A stretch of 60,000 nucleotides of DNA, from NCBI RefSeq assembly GCF_000143415.4, contig NW_003314274.1:2389663-2449662 (forward strand). The letters are read 5' to 3'. This DNA comes from Selaginella moellendorffii (Eukaryota; Streptophyta; Lycopodiopsida; Selaginellales; Selaginellaceae). Below, piece after piece: positions 9,443-19,977 of the stretch; position 1 is the stretch's first letter, and every line of letters begins with the position of its first letter. The notes beneath the pieces were generated by a model. It saw nothing but the letters and a program-made list of their open reading frames with translations, ran no database searches and was not told the DNA's origin. Position numbers and translations under genes: made by a program.

Positions 9443-9600
9443 ATCTGTGTGTGTCTCTCTCTGTGTGTGTGTGAGTGTGCGAGAGTGTATGTGTGAGTGC
9501 ACACACGTTTCTTTCCTTTTGTATGTCCTTCAAAGACACAGAGAGAGAGAGAAACAGTCTCACACACTCTCAGTGGGGGAAAAGAAAAAAAAACAAATAT
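9443..9600 (+). repeat. degenerate TG/TC/GA-rich simple sequence
   Basis: Alternating gtgtgt, tctctc, gagaga and cacaca runs between two AT arrays; low-complexity sequence with no supported coding content. Confidence 0.75.
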
Positions 9601-9611
9601 ATATATGTTTT

Positions 9612-9702
<91 letters not shown>

Positions 9703-9770
9703 CATATATACATATATATATACACATATACACACATATATATATATATATACATATATATACACACACA
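9601..9770 (+). repeat. (AT)n microsatellite next to the assembly gap
   Basis: AT dinucleotide array with tac and cac interruptions, running up to the N block. The array probably caused the sequencing or assembly break. Confidence 0.9.
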
Positions 9771-9870
9771 NNNNNNNNNNNNNNNNNNNNNNNNNNNNNN
9801 NNNNNNNNNNNNNNNNNNNNNNNNNNNNNNNNNNNNNNNNNNNNNNNNNNNNNNNNNNNNNNNNNNNNNN
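9771..9870. other. assembly gap of exactly 100 N
   Basis: 100 consecutive N between AT arrays. A round figure suggests a placeholder of unknown true size, so distance and possibly linkage across it are uncertain. Confidence 0.99.
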
Positions 9871-11414
9871 TCTATATATATATATAGACACACACACATG
9901 ATCTTTCACTCCAAAAGATGAAAATATTGGTTAAATGGAATATCTAGAGCTTTTGGTTATAGATTATAGATTGCCATGAAATTGCCAATGTAACTTTTGA
10001 CAACAATTATATAAATAGAACATAAAGCCATAACAAAAGCATAAATCAACTATGAAATTTTAATGAACCAGCTAACTTTGTGTGTAACTGTCCCATATAT
10101 TATATGTGAGATCAGACTCATTTCATTCATCTTTTATATCTTCTTTATCTTCTCATTGAAGGAAAACAATGTTTAGAAACACTCTCATTGTTTAAATTGT
10201 AAAAAAAAAGTAGATAAAGAAGTATTGAAAAAGTAATTTTCAATAGCTATATATACATATATAAATATATATAAATAAACATATATATATATATATACAT
10301 ATATATACATATATACACATATAGACATATATATACATATATATACACACATATGCATATACATATACATATATATAGACACATATACACATATACATAC
10401 ATACATGGCTTTCTTTTCTATTTATGTATGGCTTTCTAAACATTTTTTTCCACAATTTAATGTTTGTACATATGTATACATGTATACATGTATACATGTA
10501 TGTATGTATGTATGTATACATGTATGTATATATGTATATTACCCTTTTTAGGCTTAAAGACCATCATTTGGGGCTAAATTTGTATCCTCAATTAATATAC
10601 CTATTTGCACATCTTCAGCATTTATGTAATTGTTTTTCTTCATATCTTTGTGTTTCAAAGTTATTTATAATCTATATTAATAGTAATATATTATAAATTC
10701 AAGAGGGATAAACTAGGATTACACTCATAATGAAAAATTGTCTTAAGATGAGTCTAAAACTATTCTAGCAATATTTGTATAAACATCACAATTACAAATA
10801 ATAAAGTGTTTTAGATTTTTATACATACTATTTTATTTTTAATTTTAATTTTAGGTTTTTATAAAATTAAAAATATTTTTAATGTAAAACTATTTAGTAA
10901 TCAAAATGCCAAGATTGAGTAAAGATTTATTTATTTTTTAGTTTTTTATATTTTAGATAATAAACTATCTAGTTCAAAAATATTTACTTTAATTTTGTGA
11001 CAACAGCACAAGAATCAATGAAAAAGTTTTATATTATTTAATTATTTAATTTTATTTTGTAAACTATATAATAATGAAAAAGAAAAATGATTTAATAGAT
11101 CATATAATTTTTGGAAACTCTTTTAGGAATTGTCATTTTCAACAATCAAAATGAGGTGTTATTTCATATCAATCTTAATATTTTTAGATTATTTTTACCT
11201 TGAGAGCATACAACCTCTTGACAATACTCATCCCTAATGATGCCAAACTATTAATTAAATATAAATTTTAATGACATAGACATAGAGAATAAAATTTATT
11301 TAATTTATTTCTTCTAAATTATTTAGTACAACTAAAAGCACTAATCTCTCCAATCTTAATTTATAACTTTACTTTTTTTCTTTTTGTAAAACTATATAAT
11401 TTTGAAATGCCAAA
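9871..11414 (+). other. AT-rich intergenic region with TA/TGTA repeats
   Basis: More than 1.5 kb of AT-rich DNA. It includes alternating ATAC/ATAT runs at about 10245-10405 and a GTAT/CATG array at about 10470-10540. No credible gene or RNA gene is seen. Confidence 0.7.
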
Positions 11415-12299
11415 CTATTTAAAAGTACCACTTAACTTTGAGAAACTTTCAAAGGGATTCTCATCTTCAACTGGTCCAGAATCAAAACGAAGCACATTAT
11501 TCCAAGCGACCCACAACCTCTCCACAATATATGCTGATATATCTTCTATGCCTGATGGTAATGGTATAAATGAGCAATTCTTATGCATCTGCTGCTTCTG
11601 GCACCCAACTAAACTTCCAATCTTTCCCTCATCTAATGCAAGCCACAGATTGATGCTAAATGGCACACAAGGTGCCAAGCTTTCCAAGAGCCACACGCAC
11701 ACCACCTCTGCCACCCTTGCGTTGCCGTCTTTGAATGGCCTGTGGCCGAAAAACCACAACAAAGTCTCTGCAGCGATTGTTATCAGGCGCTGGGCACGCT
11801 GCTGCCAACTGAGGCTCGGATCATTCTCCAAAGCTCCCACCTTGGTGTGGAGCTCATCAATATACTTGCCCAAGGCATCACTATCAGCTTCCGCTTCTTC
11901 ACCACCACCGTGATTCATCATCACAAGCTTGTGCACCTTGACAACATCCTCCAGGCTGATGATGTCTCCCTTTTCTTGCCTCGTATCCATGTAATCTGCA
12001 GCAGCAACCAGGCCGGCAGGGATGGCACGGGGAACTTCCCTGGGGTCGTAATTTAATCGTAGCATCCTGGCCCTGGTGGCGCCTGGCTCCAGCGTGAAGG
12101 CTCGCGGAGCCACACACAGGTCTAAGAATTCCAAGAGCTGCATCTGCTTTCCAAGGTTAGGCTCAGGGACCTCCGACAGCTTGGGATGCACGGCCTCGAT
12201 CTGTTGCAAGAGTTTGGAGGTGCCTACCTCTGGAACATACGCCCACGCTCTTTTGCATCCCCGCCGATGCCATCCAGGCAGCTCTGTCGCCCACTCCAT
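11415..12299 (-). CDS. Fic/DOC-like protein with degenerate catalytic motif
   Basis: About 294 aa if translated from the first in-frame ATG (12299, M-E-W-A-T-E-L-P-G-W). The frame is open a little further upstream without an ATG, so an upstream exon ending near 12326 (cttgtatag acceptor) is possible. The C-terminal half resembles Fic domains, which transfer AMP or other phosphate-linked groups to target hydroxyls. The core reads W-F-F-G-H-R-P-F-K-D-G-N-A-R-V-A-E. Aligned with the canonical H-P-F-x-D-G-N-G-R-x-x-R, the catalytic His is replaced by Arg (a His lies one residue earlier), the third Gly by Ala and the final Arg by Glu. Activity is therefore doubtful. A Fic relic (13050-13400) and a canonical Fic gene (13564-14539) lie upstream on the same strand. 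Target unknown. Confidence 0.7.
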   Translation of the reverse strand: MEWATELPGWHRRGCKRAWAYVPEVGTSKLLQQIEAVHPKLSEVPEPNLGKQMQLLEFLDLCVAPRAFTLEPGATRARMLRLNYDPREVPRAIPAGLVAAADYMDTRQEKGDIISLEDVVKVHKLVMMNHGGGEEAEADSDALGKYIDELHTKVGALENDPSLSWQQRAQRLITIAAETLLWFFGHRPFKDGNARVAEVVCVWLLESLAPCVPFSINLWLALDEGKIGSLVGCQKQQMHKNCSFIPLPSGIEDISAYIVERLWVAWNNVLRFDSGPVEDENPFESFSKLSGTFK

Positions 12300-12329
12300 A
12301 AGATGTTCTAGGGATCCAACCCTATACAA

Positions 12330-13049
12330 GTAAGGGCAATCGCAGCATCTTCAAAGGTGCTCGTGGAAAGATTCGCGCAAAATCCGACGGCTGGGATTAG
12401 CTTGCGATCTTAGCCGTCCAATTTAGGGCGTTTTGTCTTTTCAGCTTTCAGAATCTCTGGATTGCATCTTTCTTCTTCTTGAGCTTTCGATCCATCGCTT
12501 CTTTCCGCATCTTTGGTTTGTGTGTTCGTTTCTCGTTTCCTTGCTTTGTTGGTTTTTATGCAGTATCAAGCTGTGGTTCCCAGTGGCTGATGATCGGGCA
12601 AGTTGCGGGAGGTGGGAAGCCTGATTGCTGGTAAAAAGGATAGTCCTTTTAGTGTAATATAATCTAAGGACCCCCAAATATTTTAATTGTTCACTGCTTC
12701 TTCTAAGGGTTTATATGGTGACTCCCTATCGACTACTTTGAGCTTCAAGTGGATCCGCCTGAAGAGAATTGTGGCCTTTGTTATTGAGATGCCAGATCTT
12801 GGCATGCCAAGCAGAATCGATGGTCAATTCCTTTGCTCTAAGTCCTGCACAGCTTCTCTGGCTTGGAAGCAGGAAGGGACTCGCAGCGTGGGAATCCGAG
12901 CCCAAAAAAATGCTGGTATACTTTAGAACATTATCGTTTCCAGCGAGTTGCTCAATAATTGCACAAGCGACAATCACACGAAAACATTTCGACATTCCCA
13001 CAGTCACCTGAATGCTCTGGGCAGTTTTCCATTTGCATCGCCGATGCAA
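12330..13049. other. intergenic sequence upstream of the Fic-like gene
   Basis: About 700 bp of mixed composition. Contains the probable promoter of the Fic-like gene. No frame here resembled a family I know. Confidence 0.5.
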
Positions 13050-13400
13050 CACAAAATGAGGTACCTAACACGTAAAAGTTTATAGAACTCGTCAAGGATA
13101 ATAACACTTGCATTCGTTGGACAAATCCTCGTTGAGTTACAACGTTGACTGTGAAACAATGCAGAAGAAAGCAGACGCTTACACTTTTCAAGGCCTAATC
13201 CTTTGGTAAAGGACGTTGCAATCAACCTTGCATCGACCTGGAGGAACTCACCTAGCATTAAGCAACGTTTCTGAGCTCCACCGTAAACACTCGCGGAGAC
13301 GCACACAGGTCTAGGAATTCCGAGAGCTGCACTTACCTCCAACACCTTGGGAGCACGGCCTCGATCTGTTGCAAAAGTTTGGCTGTGGAACACCATCAAT
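13050..13400 (-). pseudogene. Fic-related relic
   Basis: Bases 13270-13385 match, on the same strand, 12090-12235 inside the degenerate Fic gene. Shared pieces are ttgcaacagatcgaggccgtg-like sequence, the segment around ctcttggaattcttagacctgtgtg, and ctccgcgag, with a deletion of a few tens of bases between them. At 13080-13110 the minus strand reads V-I-I-L-D-E-F-Y-K, close to T-F-M-L-D-K-F-Y-E in exon 4 of the canonical Fic gene. No Fic motif remains. It is a broken copy mixing parts of both neighbours, or a third array member that has lost its core. Confidence 0.6.
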
Positions 13401-13563
13401 GCCACCATAAGATGTCCATATAAAAAAATCCACTGCTACCTGGTTAAAGAAATGACACTTACATGCTACTGTGTCTCAGCAAGCTAAAGTACGACTACTC
13501 TAAGGTGAGTGTGATCCAAGCTTATGGATGATCTTGATGCTGCAGGTCCTTGGTCAAGGTGTG

Positions 13564-14539
13564 CTATTGCTGGCAGAATCCACTAGTCACCTGAAGAACA
13601 GTTGGAATCCATTCACCATAACAATTCACTACTAACCTGCTCATAGAACTTATCCAGCATGAATGTTGCCACTTCATACGGTGGAGTCCTCCTCACTTGA
13701 CTCTTTTGCAATAACCAGCCGAAAAACAGGCCGCTGAAAAAACAAATGGATGAATACCAAGTTGAATATTGAGATAATATATTACCTTGGTATGGTGAAG
13801 TGAATACCGAGAGCATGGAACATAATGCCTGCCATCATCACGCGAGACACTCTCCCATTTCCATCAACAAAAGGATGAATCTCAAGAAACTCCTTTGCTA
13901 CAGCAGCAGCAAGCTTGATAGCAGCAGAAACTCTTAGTTCCGGGGAAGAAGCCTTCAACTCCTTCAAAAAAAGAAACAAAGAATAAAAAGACCAAACAAA
14001 CTAAAATGAAAACAAAGTATGCTCTTACCAGGTTCAAGGTGTTGAGAGCATAGTTGAAGGAGTCCACAAATGATGCCATTCTTTGCCGCACCAAACTTGG
14101 ATGAAGATAGGGGAGTTGTTCCTTCTTCCGGAGTTGACCTTGAGAGAGTTCCAGTTTAATGGTATAAACCATCTGTGTGCGGTATTCTCCACGCTCTCCA
14201 TCCATGTCCAAGTCTGTCACGTTCAACGCTCTGTGAATCTCCGCTATATCATTCTCCGTTATTCTGCCTCTGAGGAGTGCCTCCTCGAATGCCGTCTTGG
14301 ATGCGAATTTGTCACGCCCAATACAACCTGCTAGCACAGCTACCATCTGCTCGCTTGTTTTCTCTTGGTTGATCGGGAACTTGATATCATTCATCTCTGC
14401 AACCACATTTCTCCACCATGGTTCATTCTCCATGCTGAAGTCGACATTCATCTAAATCACACAGGATAGAGATGAGAAAGCTCGTAGGAAAGCAAGAAAA
14501 AGGGACTACCAGGATTACCTTATCGCAGCACTTAGACAT
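13564..14539 (-). CDS. Fic domain protein, canonical HPFxDGNGR motif
   Basis: Five exons can be traced with GT-AG ends and matching phase: 14539-14519 (M-S-C-type start M-S-K-C-C-D-K), 14451-14029, 13961-13786, 13733-13637 and 13590-13564, giving about 247 aa. Exon 2 has the G-E-Y-R-T segment typical of Fic proteins before the core. Exon 3 carries the full catalytic motif H-P-F-V-D-G-N-G-R-V-S-R followed by a hydrophobic helix. Such proteins bind ATP and modify (usually AMPylate) target side chains, the His acting as base. I see no obvious [ST]xxxE[GN] inhibitory motif and no signal peptide or membrane segment. It lies upstream of a degenerate paralogue on the same strand. Internal exons are well supported; first and last exons are inferred from splice signals alone. 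Confidence 0.8.
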
Positions 14540-15290
14540 CGTGGATTCCTCACTTGGCCAACTCTGTAGCAGCCACCATCGATAGTAAAATTGGCATCAT
14601 CAAGAAGAAACTCGGGCGCTCAAACTCCGTAGCTCTCAAAGGGAAGGAAAGGCGAAAAGGGACTACATACCTTGTCACGCGCTTAGACGGCAATTCTCTC
14701 ATAGACTCGCTCGATCCTGCGAGCCGCGGCGGCCGCTGTGCTAAATGCTCACCGATGAAGCCCTAGCGCGCTCCCCAGCGCTCCCAGCAAACTCCCCCCA
14801 AGCTATATATTCAAACTCCATGAAGCCCTTTCAACGGCTCACAATGAGCCACGTGTACTCCGGCATCTGGGCATCGGAGATCTGGCGCAAGGAGAAATAC
14901 CCATTCTGGGCATATGCTGCTATACCTTGCAATCCAGCTGCTGGATTCGGCTCGAAGCATCAGGTGATCGGCCCAGCGTCTCCGCCAGATGCTCTTCGAG
15001 CGCCCCTTCCTCGACCGGGAATGTCTCCAGCTAGGAACTTGGACGCGAGGGCCCTCTCGCCATGCACAACCCGCCATCTCCCCGCCTTGCCATGGAACAG
15101 TGACGACCATCGCAAAAAAGCAGCGAGTTCGTCTGTGCTCCAAACGCGATAGCCTGAACTGCGCAAACGAAGCACTTGGCCTTCCTCGTGCTAGCCAGTG
15201 TCCCGCTGGGATTCCTGCCGCAACCCCTGCCGAGCATAGCAGCCAATGTGGAATGATGAAAGCGTGGCCCATATAACATGGTTACAAAAT
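14540..15290. other. unassigned GC-richer segment
   Basis: About 750 bp with overlapping frames on both strands up to 153 codons (14811-15272 on the minus strand). None shows a motif I recognise and none has convincing splice structure. The GC content is higher than that of the AT-rich DNA that follows, so a gene fragment is possible. Confidence 0.4.
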
Positions 15291-16171
15291 TAAAGCAACA
15301 TAAAGAAGTCACAAAAAAAGAAGTTAGTATAATTGCTTTACATTATAAAAACAAAAAAAAAAACTGCATTTAGCCATAAAAATTAAATAATAAATAAAAA
15401 TCAGGAAAAAAAAAAACACAGAAGAAAAGGAAGCAAATACCTTGGGTCACTCTTTACATGGTGTTAAATTTAGTTTCTTGAAGATCTATCAAGCATTTAA
15501 ACCACAAATTTTTTGTCTACTTCTTATATATGAAGACACTGAAGACACTGACTAATGCACTATTTTATATATGCAGTTATCTTACAAGATTAGTTGAGTA
15601 AATTAATTAGGTAAGTATTACAAAAGATGGCAAATAAGTAGACAGGTATCATTTAAAGTTAAATGTCTTAAAAGGATTTTAATCTACCTAAGAACACATG
15701 ATATATATGTGTATATTACTAATTGAATGCAATATATTTATAAGTTTATTAGTTACAACTCCCATAAGCTCGTGATATAACTCTTTTGCTTGCAATCTAG
15801 GATTTTGTTTACAGAGGATTGGGTAATGTTCTTTGCTTGAACTTGGGACTTAATATTATGTTTTTATTCATTATAATATTTCCAGACTATATTTATTTAT
15901 AGTAATTGTTATTCATAATAATAATTTTTGAATCAGGTAAGTTTACATTAAAATATTTATATTATCTGTAATTATTCTTATTAATTATTTTTACTTAGTA
16001 TACTTAAGATCTTAGTTCCCATTAATAAACTATTTGTTTGAATAGTAATATATTTATGTTCTAAAAAACTTAAAACATAATGAGAGGGATAAAGTAGGAT
16101 TACCAAGTTATAAATACAGGTTGATTACCCTAGCCATATTTGTATATTTTATATATACAATATAAAGACAT
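15291..16171. other. AT-rich intergenic region
   Basis: About 880 bp of AT-rich sequence into which the gypsy element inserted at its right end. Nothing else seen. Confidence 0.6.
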
Positions 16172-16345
16172 TGTGAGTGCATGGAATATGGAAAGGAAAT
16201 ACAGAAATGTGCATATCAATTAACCCCAAAACCCTAGCTTATATACAGGAGCGAGTGGTCCGGATTGAAACCAATCCGACGGCTACCAAAATCCACTACG
16301 CTAATATTAGTATACGGCATCGTAGCCGTACACTTGGCCCTCACA
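16172..16345 (-). repeat. 3' LTR of the gypsy element
   Basis: 174 bp, TG...CA bounded (TGTGAG...CTCACA), identical to 21008-21180 except for one inserted C near the right end. On the minus strand it contains gtatataag, a TATA-like box. Confidence 0.95.
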
Positions 16346-16360
16346 TCATCCCCTCCTCTC
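16346..16360 (-). other. gypsy polypurine tract
   Basis: On the minus strand the bases just before the 3' LTR read GAGAGGAGGGGATGA, a purine run suited to prime plus-strand DNA synthesis. Confidence 0.75.
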
Positions 16361-16377
16361 GGAATAATGGAAGGCCG

Positions 16378-19300
16378 TCAGGGTTCTCTTGTAGATGGGC
16401 CGGGATCTGGAGGAACGTCAGGAGGAGGCATCAGTGGATCTGTAGACGGTATTAACTGCTCCTGATCCCTCTGTATGAAGCGTTTTAACCGCTGCACATG
16501 CACAATCTCCGGAGGATCAGCCTGCTGAACGTCATGCCGAACCTCATAAACTTGTGGTCCAACTTGCCGCAACACCCGATACGGTCCTTTCCACTGCACA
16601 AGGAGCCCCTTAGATAAACCACATACCGTAAGATGGGGAAAACGGACTAACACCAAATCATCCACTTTGTACTCCACTGGTGGACGATGATGGGAATTGT
16701 AGCGCCGTTGTTGTCCCACTTGTACGCGGCCTAAGTGTTCAGCAGACTCTGCTCGGACAAGTAGAAGAATGCTTGTCAAATATTGATCCCATGACCTAGC
16801 ATCAGGAGCTCGTGGCAATCGCGAAGGTAAACCTAGCTCTGTTGGTAATATTGGATCATGACCATATAGAAGTTTATATGGTGAAGCACCAACAGAACTC
16901 TGCACCCCTGTGACATAAGCATACCGAAGAAACGGCAAATAACCATCCCAATCCGAATGTTGAAAGTTCACATACTTCGCAATCATCCCTTTGAATGTCC
17001 GAACGAGCCGTTCCACCAGACCGTCTGATTGTGGATGATAAGCACTCGTAAAAGTGTGGCGTATCCCCAACCGAGATGTCAAAACATGAAATACCTCAGC
17101 CATAAATGCAGGACCATTATCCGAAAGAATCCGTTCTGGACAAGAATGCTGGAACACCACTCGATTGAGGAGGAAGTATCCAACAGCAGTTGCAGAGGCA
17201 CTAGCAAGAGCACCAACTTCCACCCAACGAGTCAAGTAGTCAGAAGCAATAATAACATACTCATTGCCAGCAGTCGATCGCGGAAAAGGTCCCATAAGAT
17301 CAAACGCCACCAACTCAAACGGACGAGAAACTGCAATTGACTCCAACCGTCCTTCCGCAACACAAGGGGGAGTATTACGAGCTTGGCACCAAACGCAGCT
17401 ACGCACATACCGGATAATATCACGTCGCATCTCTGGCCAATAGAAAGATCTGCGCAACTTCTCGGTGACACGACGGTGTCCCATATGCCCACCTAGAATA
17501 GGAGAATCATGGTAGGCATGGAGAAACCGCGGAATAAACACCGAAGGCACCACCAGCCGTAAATGAGCATCAGGATCCGTCCCCACAAAATAAACAAGGC
17601 CATCTTCAAGGCGATATTGAGAATGTAAATGCCGAAAAGGCAAGTCATCAGCAAGTGATGCAGGATTCTCAAACCCATCTCGAAGCCTTCGAATCCACGG
17701 CTCAATCTTTTGAGCCTCGCGAACCTCATCCAGAGAAGGTAGATCTTGCTCTACGCCCTGTGGACACTGAACGTCAAGGACAGCAACCGCCGACGGCACA
17801 GAATCCTCATCTAGAAAATCCACAGATGCTGGAACAACAGGTTCATCAGAAACATGAGAAGTGAGTGGAGAAGGAAGAGGAGCTCGAGAAAGGGCATCAG
17901 CATCAGCCATAGAACTCTCTGGGCGATGAACAACATCGAAATCATATATCTGAAGCTTCAAAGCCCATCGAGCCATACGACCAACCAGGTTCTTCCGCTT
18001 CAATAATGAAGTAACAGCAGCATGGTCACCTTCAAGTAACGTCCGAGAACCATGTAGATAGGCATGAAGTTTCTCGAAACCCCAGACTGCTGCTAAACAC
18101 TCCTTCTCCGTCGTGGAGTAGTTCATCTCCGCTGGTTGTAATGTACGGCTTATGTATGCAATGGGATGGCGCTGACCAGGCACACTCGAGCTCTCTTGCA
18201 TCAACACACCTCCAAGACCAATGTCAGAAGCATCCACGCGCAAAATAAAAGGTCGAGTGTAGTCAAGATATGCCAAAACCGGAGGAGTTGTCAATAGCTC
18301 TTTGAGATTCACGAACGCCCGCTCACAATCGGGAGACCAGATGAAAGATGACGTTGATGACTTCAGCAACGCTCGCAATGGTAAAGTGCGATCGGAAAAA
18401 TGATCCACAAAACGACCGAGATACTGCACCTTACCCAAAAAGCGCTGCACATCATTCACACACTTCGGAGTAGGGAACTTTAGAACAGCCACAAGTTTGT
18501 CAGGATCAACTTGCAAACCCTCACGAGAAATACGGTACCCAAGATAAGTTGTGTCCTTGGACCCAAACACGCACTTCGACCGCTTCAGCTTTAAACCAAC
18601 GTCGCGTAGCCGATCCAACACTTTACAAACATCACGAACATGCTCCTCCCACGTCCCCTCCGAGTGGATCAAGACATCATCAATGAAGTCGGCCGTCACC
18701 TCTGGCATATCGCAAAGAACCTCGTCCATCATGCGCTGAAAAGTTGCTGGAGCATTGTTCAAACCAAACGGCATCACCAAAAACTCGTACAAACCAAATG
18801 GTGTACAAAAAGCAGTCTTAGGAATATCGTCTTCAGCCATCGGTACTTGCCAATACCCAGAAGCAAGATCTAGCTTGGTGAACCAACGACTTCGCCCCAG
18901 ATGATCCAAGAGATCAGCAGTGTGAGGAAGAGGGTACACGTCCGGGATCGTCACTTCATTTAACGGACGATAGTCGATGCAGAAACGAATACTCCCATCA
19001 GGCTTTGTCACAAGATGAGGTTCACATGCCCAAGGACTCCGCGACTTCCGAATAACACCCTTCTCCAACATCTCCTTGACGTTTGCACGTAAAATCTTGA
19101 TCTCCTTGGGTGACCGACGACGAACAGGAACCTTGATTGGACGAGCATCCCCGGTTGGAATGGGATGACGTGTGGCAATCTTGGCCCCAGACGATAGGTC
19201 AAATTCAAAGAGATCAGAATACTCCTTCATGAGCTGATCAACAGCTGCAACACAAAGATCATCGGAGGGATCGAAAAAGGGAAGAGCAGAACAAGATGGA

Positions 19301-19977
19301 AACACAAGAGGAAATAATGGGGGAACAAAAGTAATGGAAGCAGAGGTAGAAGTAGAGGGACGAAGAGGTACAGAAGTGAGAGGAATGGATGAAACATAAG
19401 GAAGTATGAGACAAGGGGGAAAAGCCTCAAAGTCACACTTGGCATGATTGTGCTGCAACCAATCCATACCAAGAATGAGGTCAAAAGCTTGACTCGGCAC
19501 CACCTGCAACGACTGCAACTCAAGCTCGAGATCGCCCACACGCACAACCAGGTCCGCCTCATCTCGTGCACATGCATGTGTACGGCCGTTGCCATAAAGA
19601 ATGAAAACTGGATCCGCCGCACGACGCAAGTGTAGACGACAACGTGTGGCAACAGGTCGAGCAATAGAAGATAAACTCGAACCTGTATCAACCAACACGG
19701 AGAGAAGAATAGGAGACCTCTTGTTATAAAAACGAGCTTGGAAAGTAAACACTGGATGAACCGGTGCCGAGTGAACCCCTTGATGATACTCCCGAAAGAA
19801 AAATGGAGGGATCACTAACTTATTCGCGCAAGGTCCCTCCATTACTCGCGCGACTCCTCGTTTCCCGAATGCACCTCGGTATCCAAACCTTCCACCGCAG
19901 CAGCACCAACGGGACGTTGCTGACGCCAAGGTCTCCACCCAGGAAATGGAGGTCGCTAATCCGGAAAGCGCCGACAA
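16378..19977 (-). CDS. gypsy Pol polyprotein (protease, RT, RNase H, integrase)
   Basis: About 1,190 aa, open throughout. Aspartic protease V-L-V-D-T-G-S-S near the N-terminus. Reverse transcriptase has C-I-D-Y-R-P-L-N, F-T-K-L-D-L-A-S-G-Y and F-I-D-D-V-L at about 18670-18690 (F-I-D-D instead of Y-x-D-D). RNase H begins L-R-V-D-A-S-D and has T-E-K-E-C-L-A. Integrase has the HHCC zinc site (H-x-G-H...C-V-W-C), core residues in F-D-L-M-G-P-F, L-S-D-N-G-P-A-F and S-D-G-L-V-E-R, and a GPY/F module K-G-P-Y-R-V-L. There is no ATG at the beginning. The frame overlaps the end of gag by about 20 nt and lies in the -1 frame relative to it, so Pol is probably made by -1 frameshifting. I found no textbook slippery heptamer in the overlap. 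Confidence 0.92.
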   Translation of the reverse strand: MSALSGLATSISWVETLASATSRWCCCGGRFGYRGAFGKRGVARVMEGPCANKLVIPPFFFREYHQGVHSAPVHPVFTFQARFYNKRSPILLSVLVDTGSSLSSIARPVATRCRLHLRRAADPVFILYGNGRTHACARDEADLVVRVGDLELELQSLQVVPSQAFDLILGMDWLQHNHAKCDFEAFPPCLILPYVSSIPLTSVPLRPSTSTSASITFVPPLFPLVFPSCSALPFFDPSDDLCVAAVDQLMKEYSDLFEFDLSSGAKIATRHPIPTGDARPIKVPVRRRSPKEIKILRANVKEMLEKGVIRKSRSPWACEPHLVTKPDGSIRFCIDYRPLNEVTIPDVYPLPHTADLLDHLGRSRWFTKLDLASGYWQVPMAEDDIPKTAFCTPFGLYEFLVMPFGLNNAPATFQRMMDEVLCDMPEVTADFIDDVLIHSEGTWEEHVRDVCKVLDRLRDVGLKLKRSKCVFGSKDTTYLGYRISREGLQVDPDKLVAVLKFPTPKCVNDVQRFLGKVQYLGRFVDHFSDRTLPLRALLKSSTSSFIWSPDCERAFVNLKELLTTPPVLAYLDYTRPFILRVDASDIGLGGVLMQESSSVPGQRHPIAYISRTLQPAEMNYSTTEKECLAAVWGFEKLHAYLHGSRTLLEGDHAAVTSLLKRKNLVGRMARWALKLQIYDFDVVHRPESSMADADALSRAPLPSPLTSHVSDEPVVPASVDFLDEDSVPSAVAVLDVQCPQGVEQDLPSLDEVREAQKIEPWIRRLRDGFENPASLADDLPFRHLHSQYRLEDGLVYFVGTDPDAHLRLVVPSVFIPRFLHAYHDSPILGGHMGHRRVTEKLRRSFYWPEMRRDIIRYVRSCVWCQARNTPPCVAEGRLESIAVSRPFELVAFDLMGPFPRSTAGNEYVIIASDYLTRWVEVGALASASATAVGYFLLNRVVFQHSCPERILSDNGPAFMAEVFHVLTSRLGIRHTFTSAYHPQSDGLVERLVRTFKGMIAKYVNFQHSDWDGYLPFLRYAYVTGVQSSVGASPYKLLYGHDPILPTELGLPSRLPRAPDARSWDQYLTSILLLVRAESAEHLGRVQVGQQRRYNSHHRPPVEYKVDDLVLVRFPHLTVCGLSKGLLVQWKGPYRVLRQVGPQVYEVRHDVQQADPPEIVHVQRLKRFIQRDQEQLIPSTDPLMPPPDVPPDPGPSTREP

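Noticed and set aside
10424-10540. Direct repeats of 4-8 bp considered as a CRISPR-like or regulatory array
   Set aside because: Units are TGTA/CATG simple sequence without spacers; the genome is eukaryotic.
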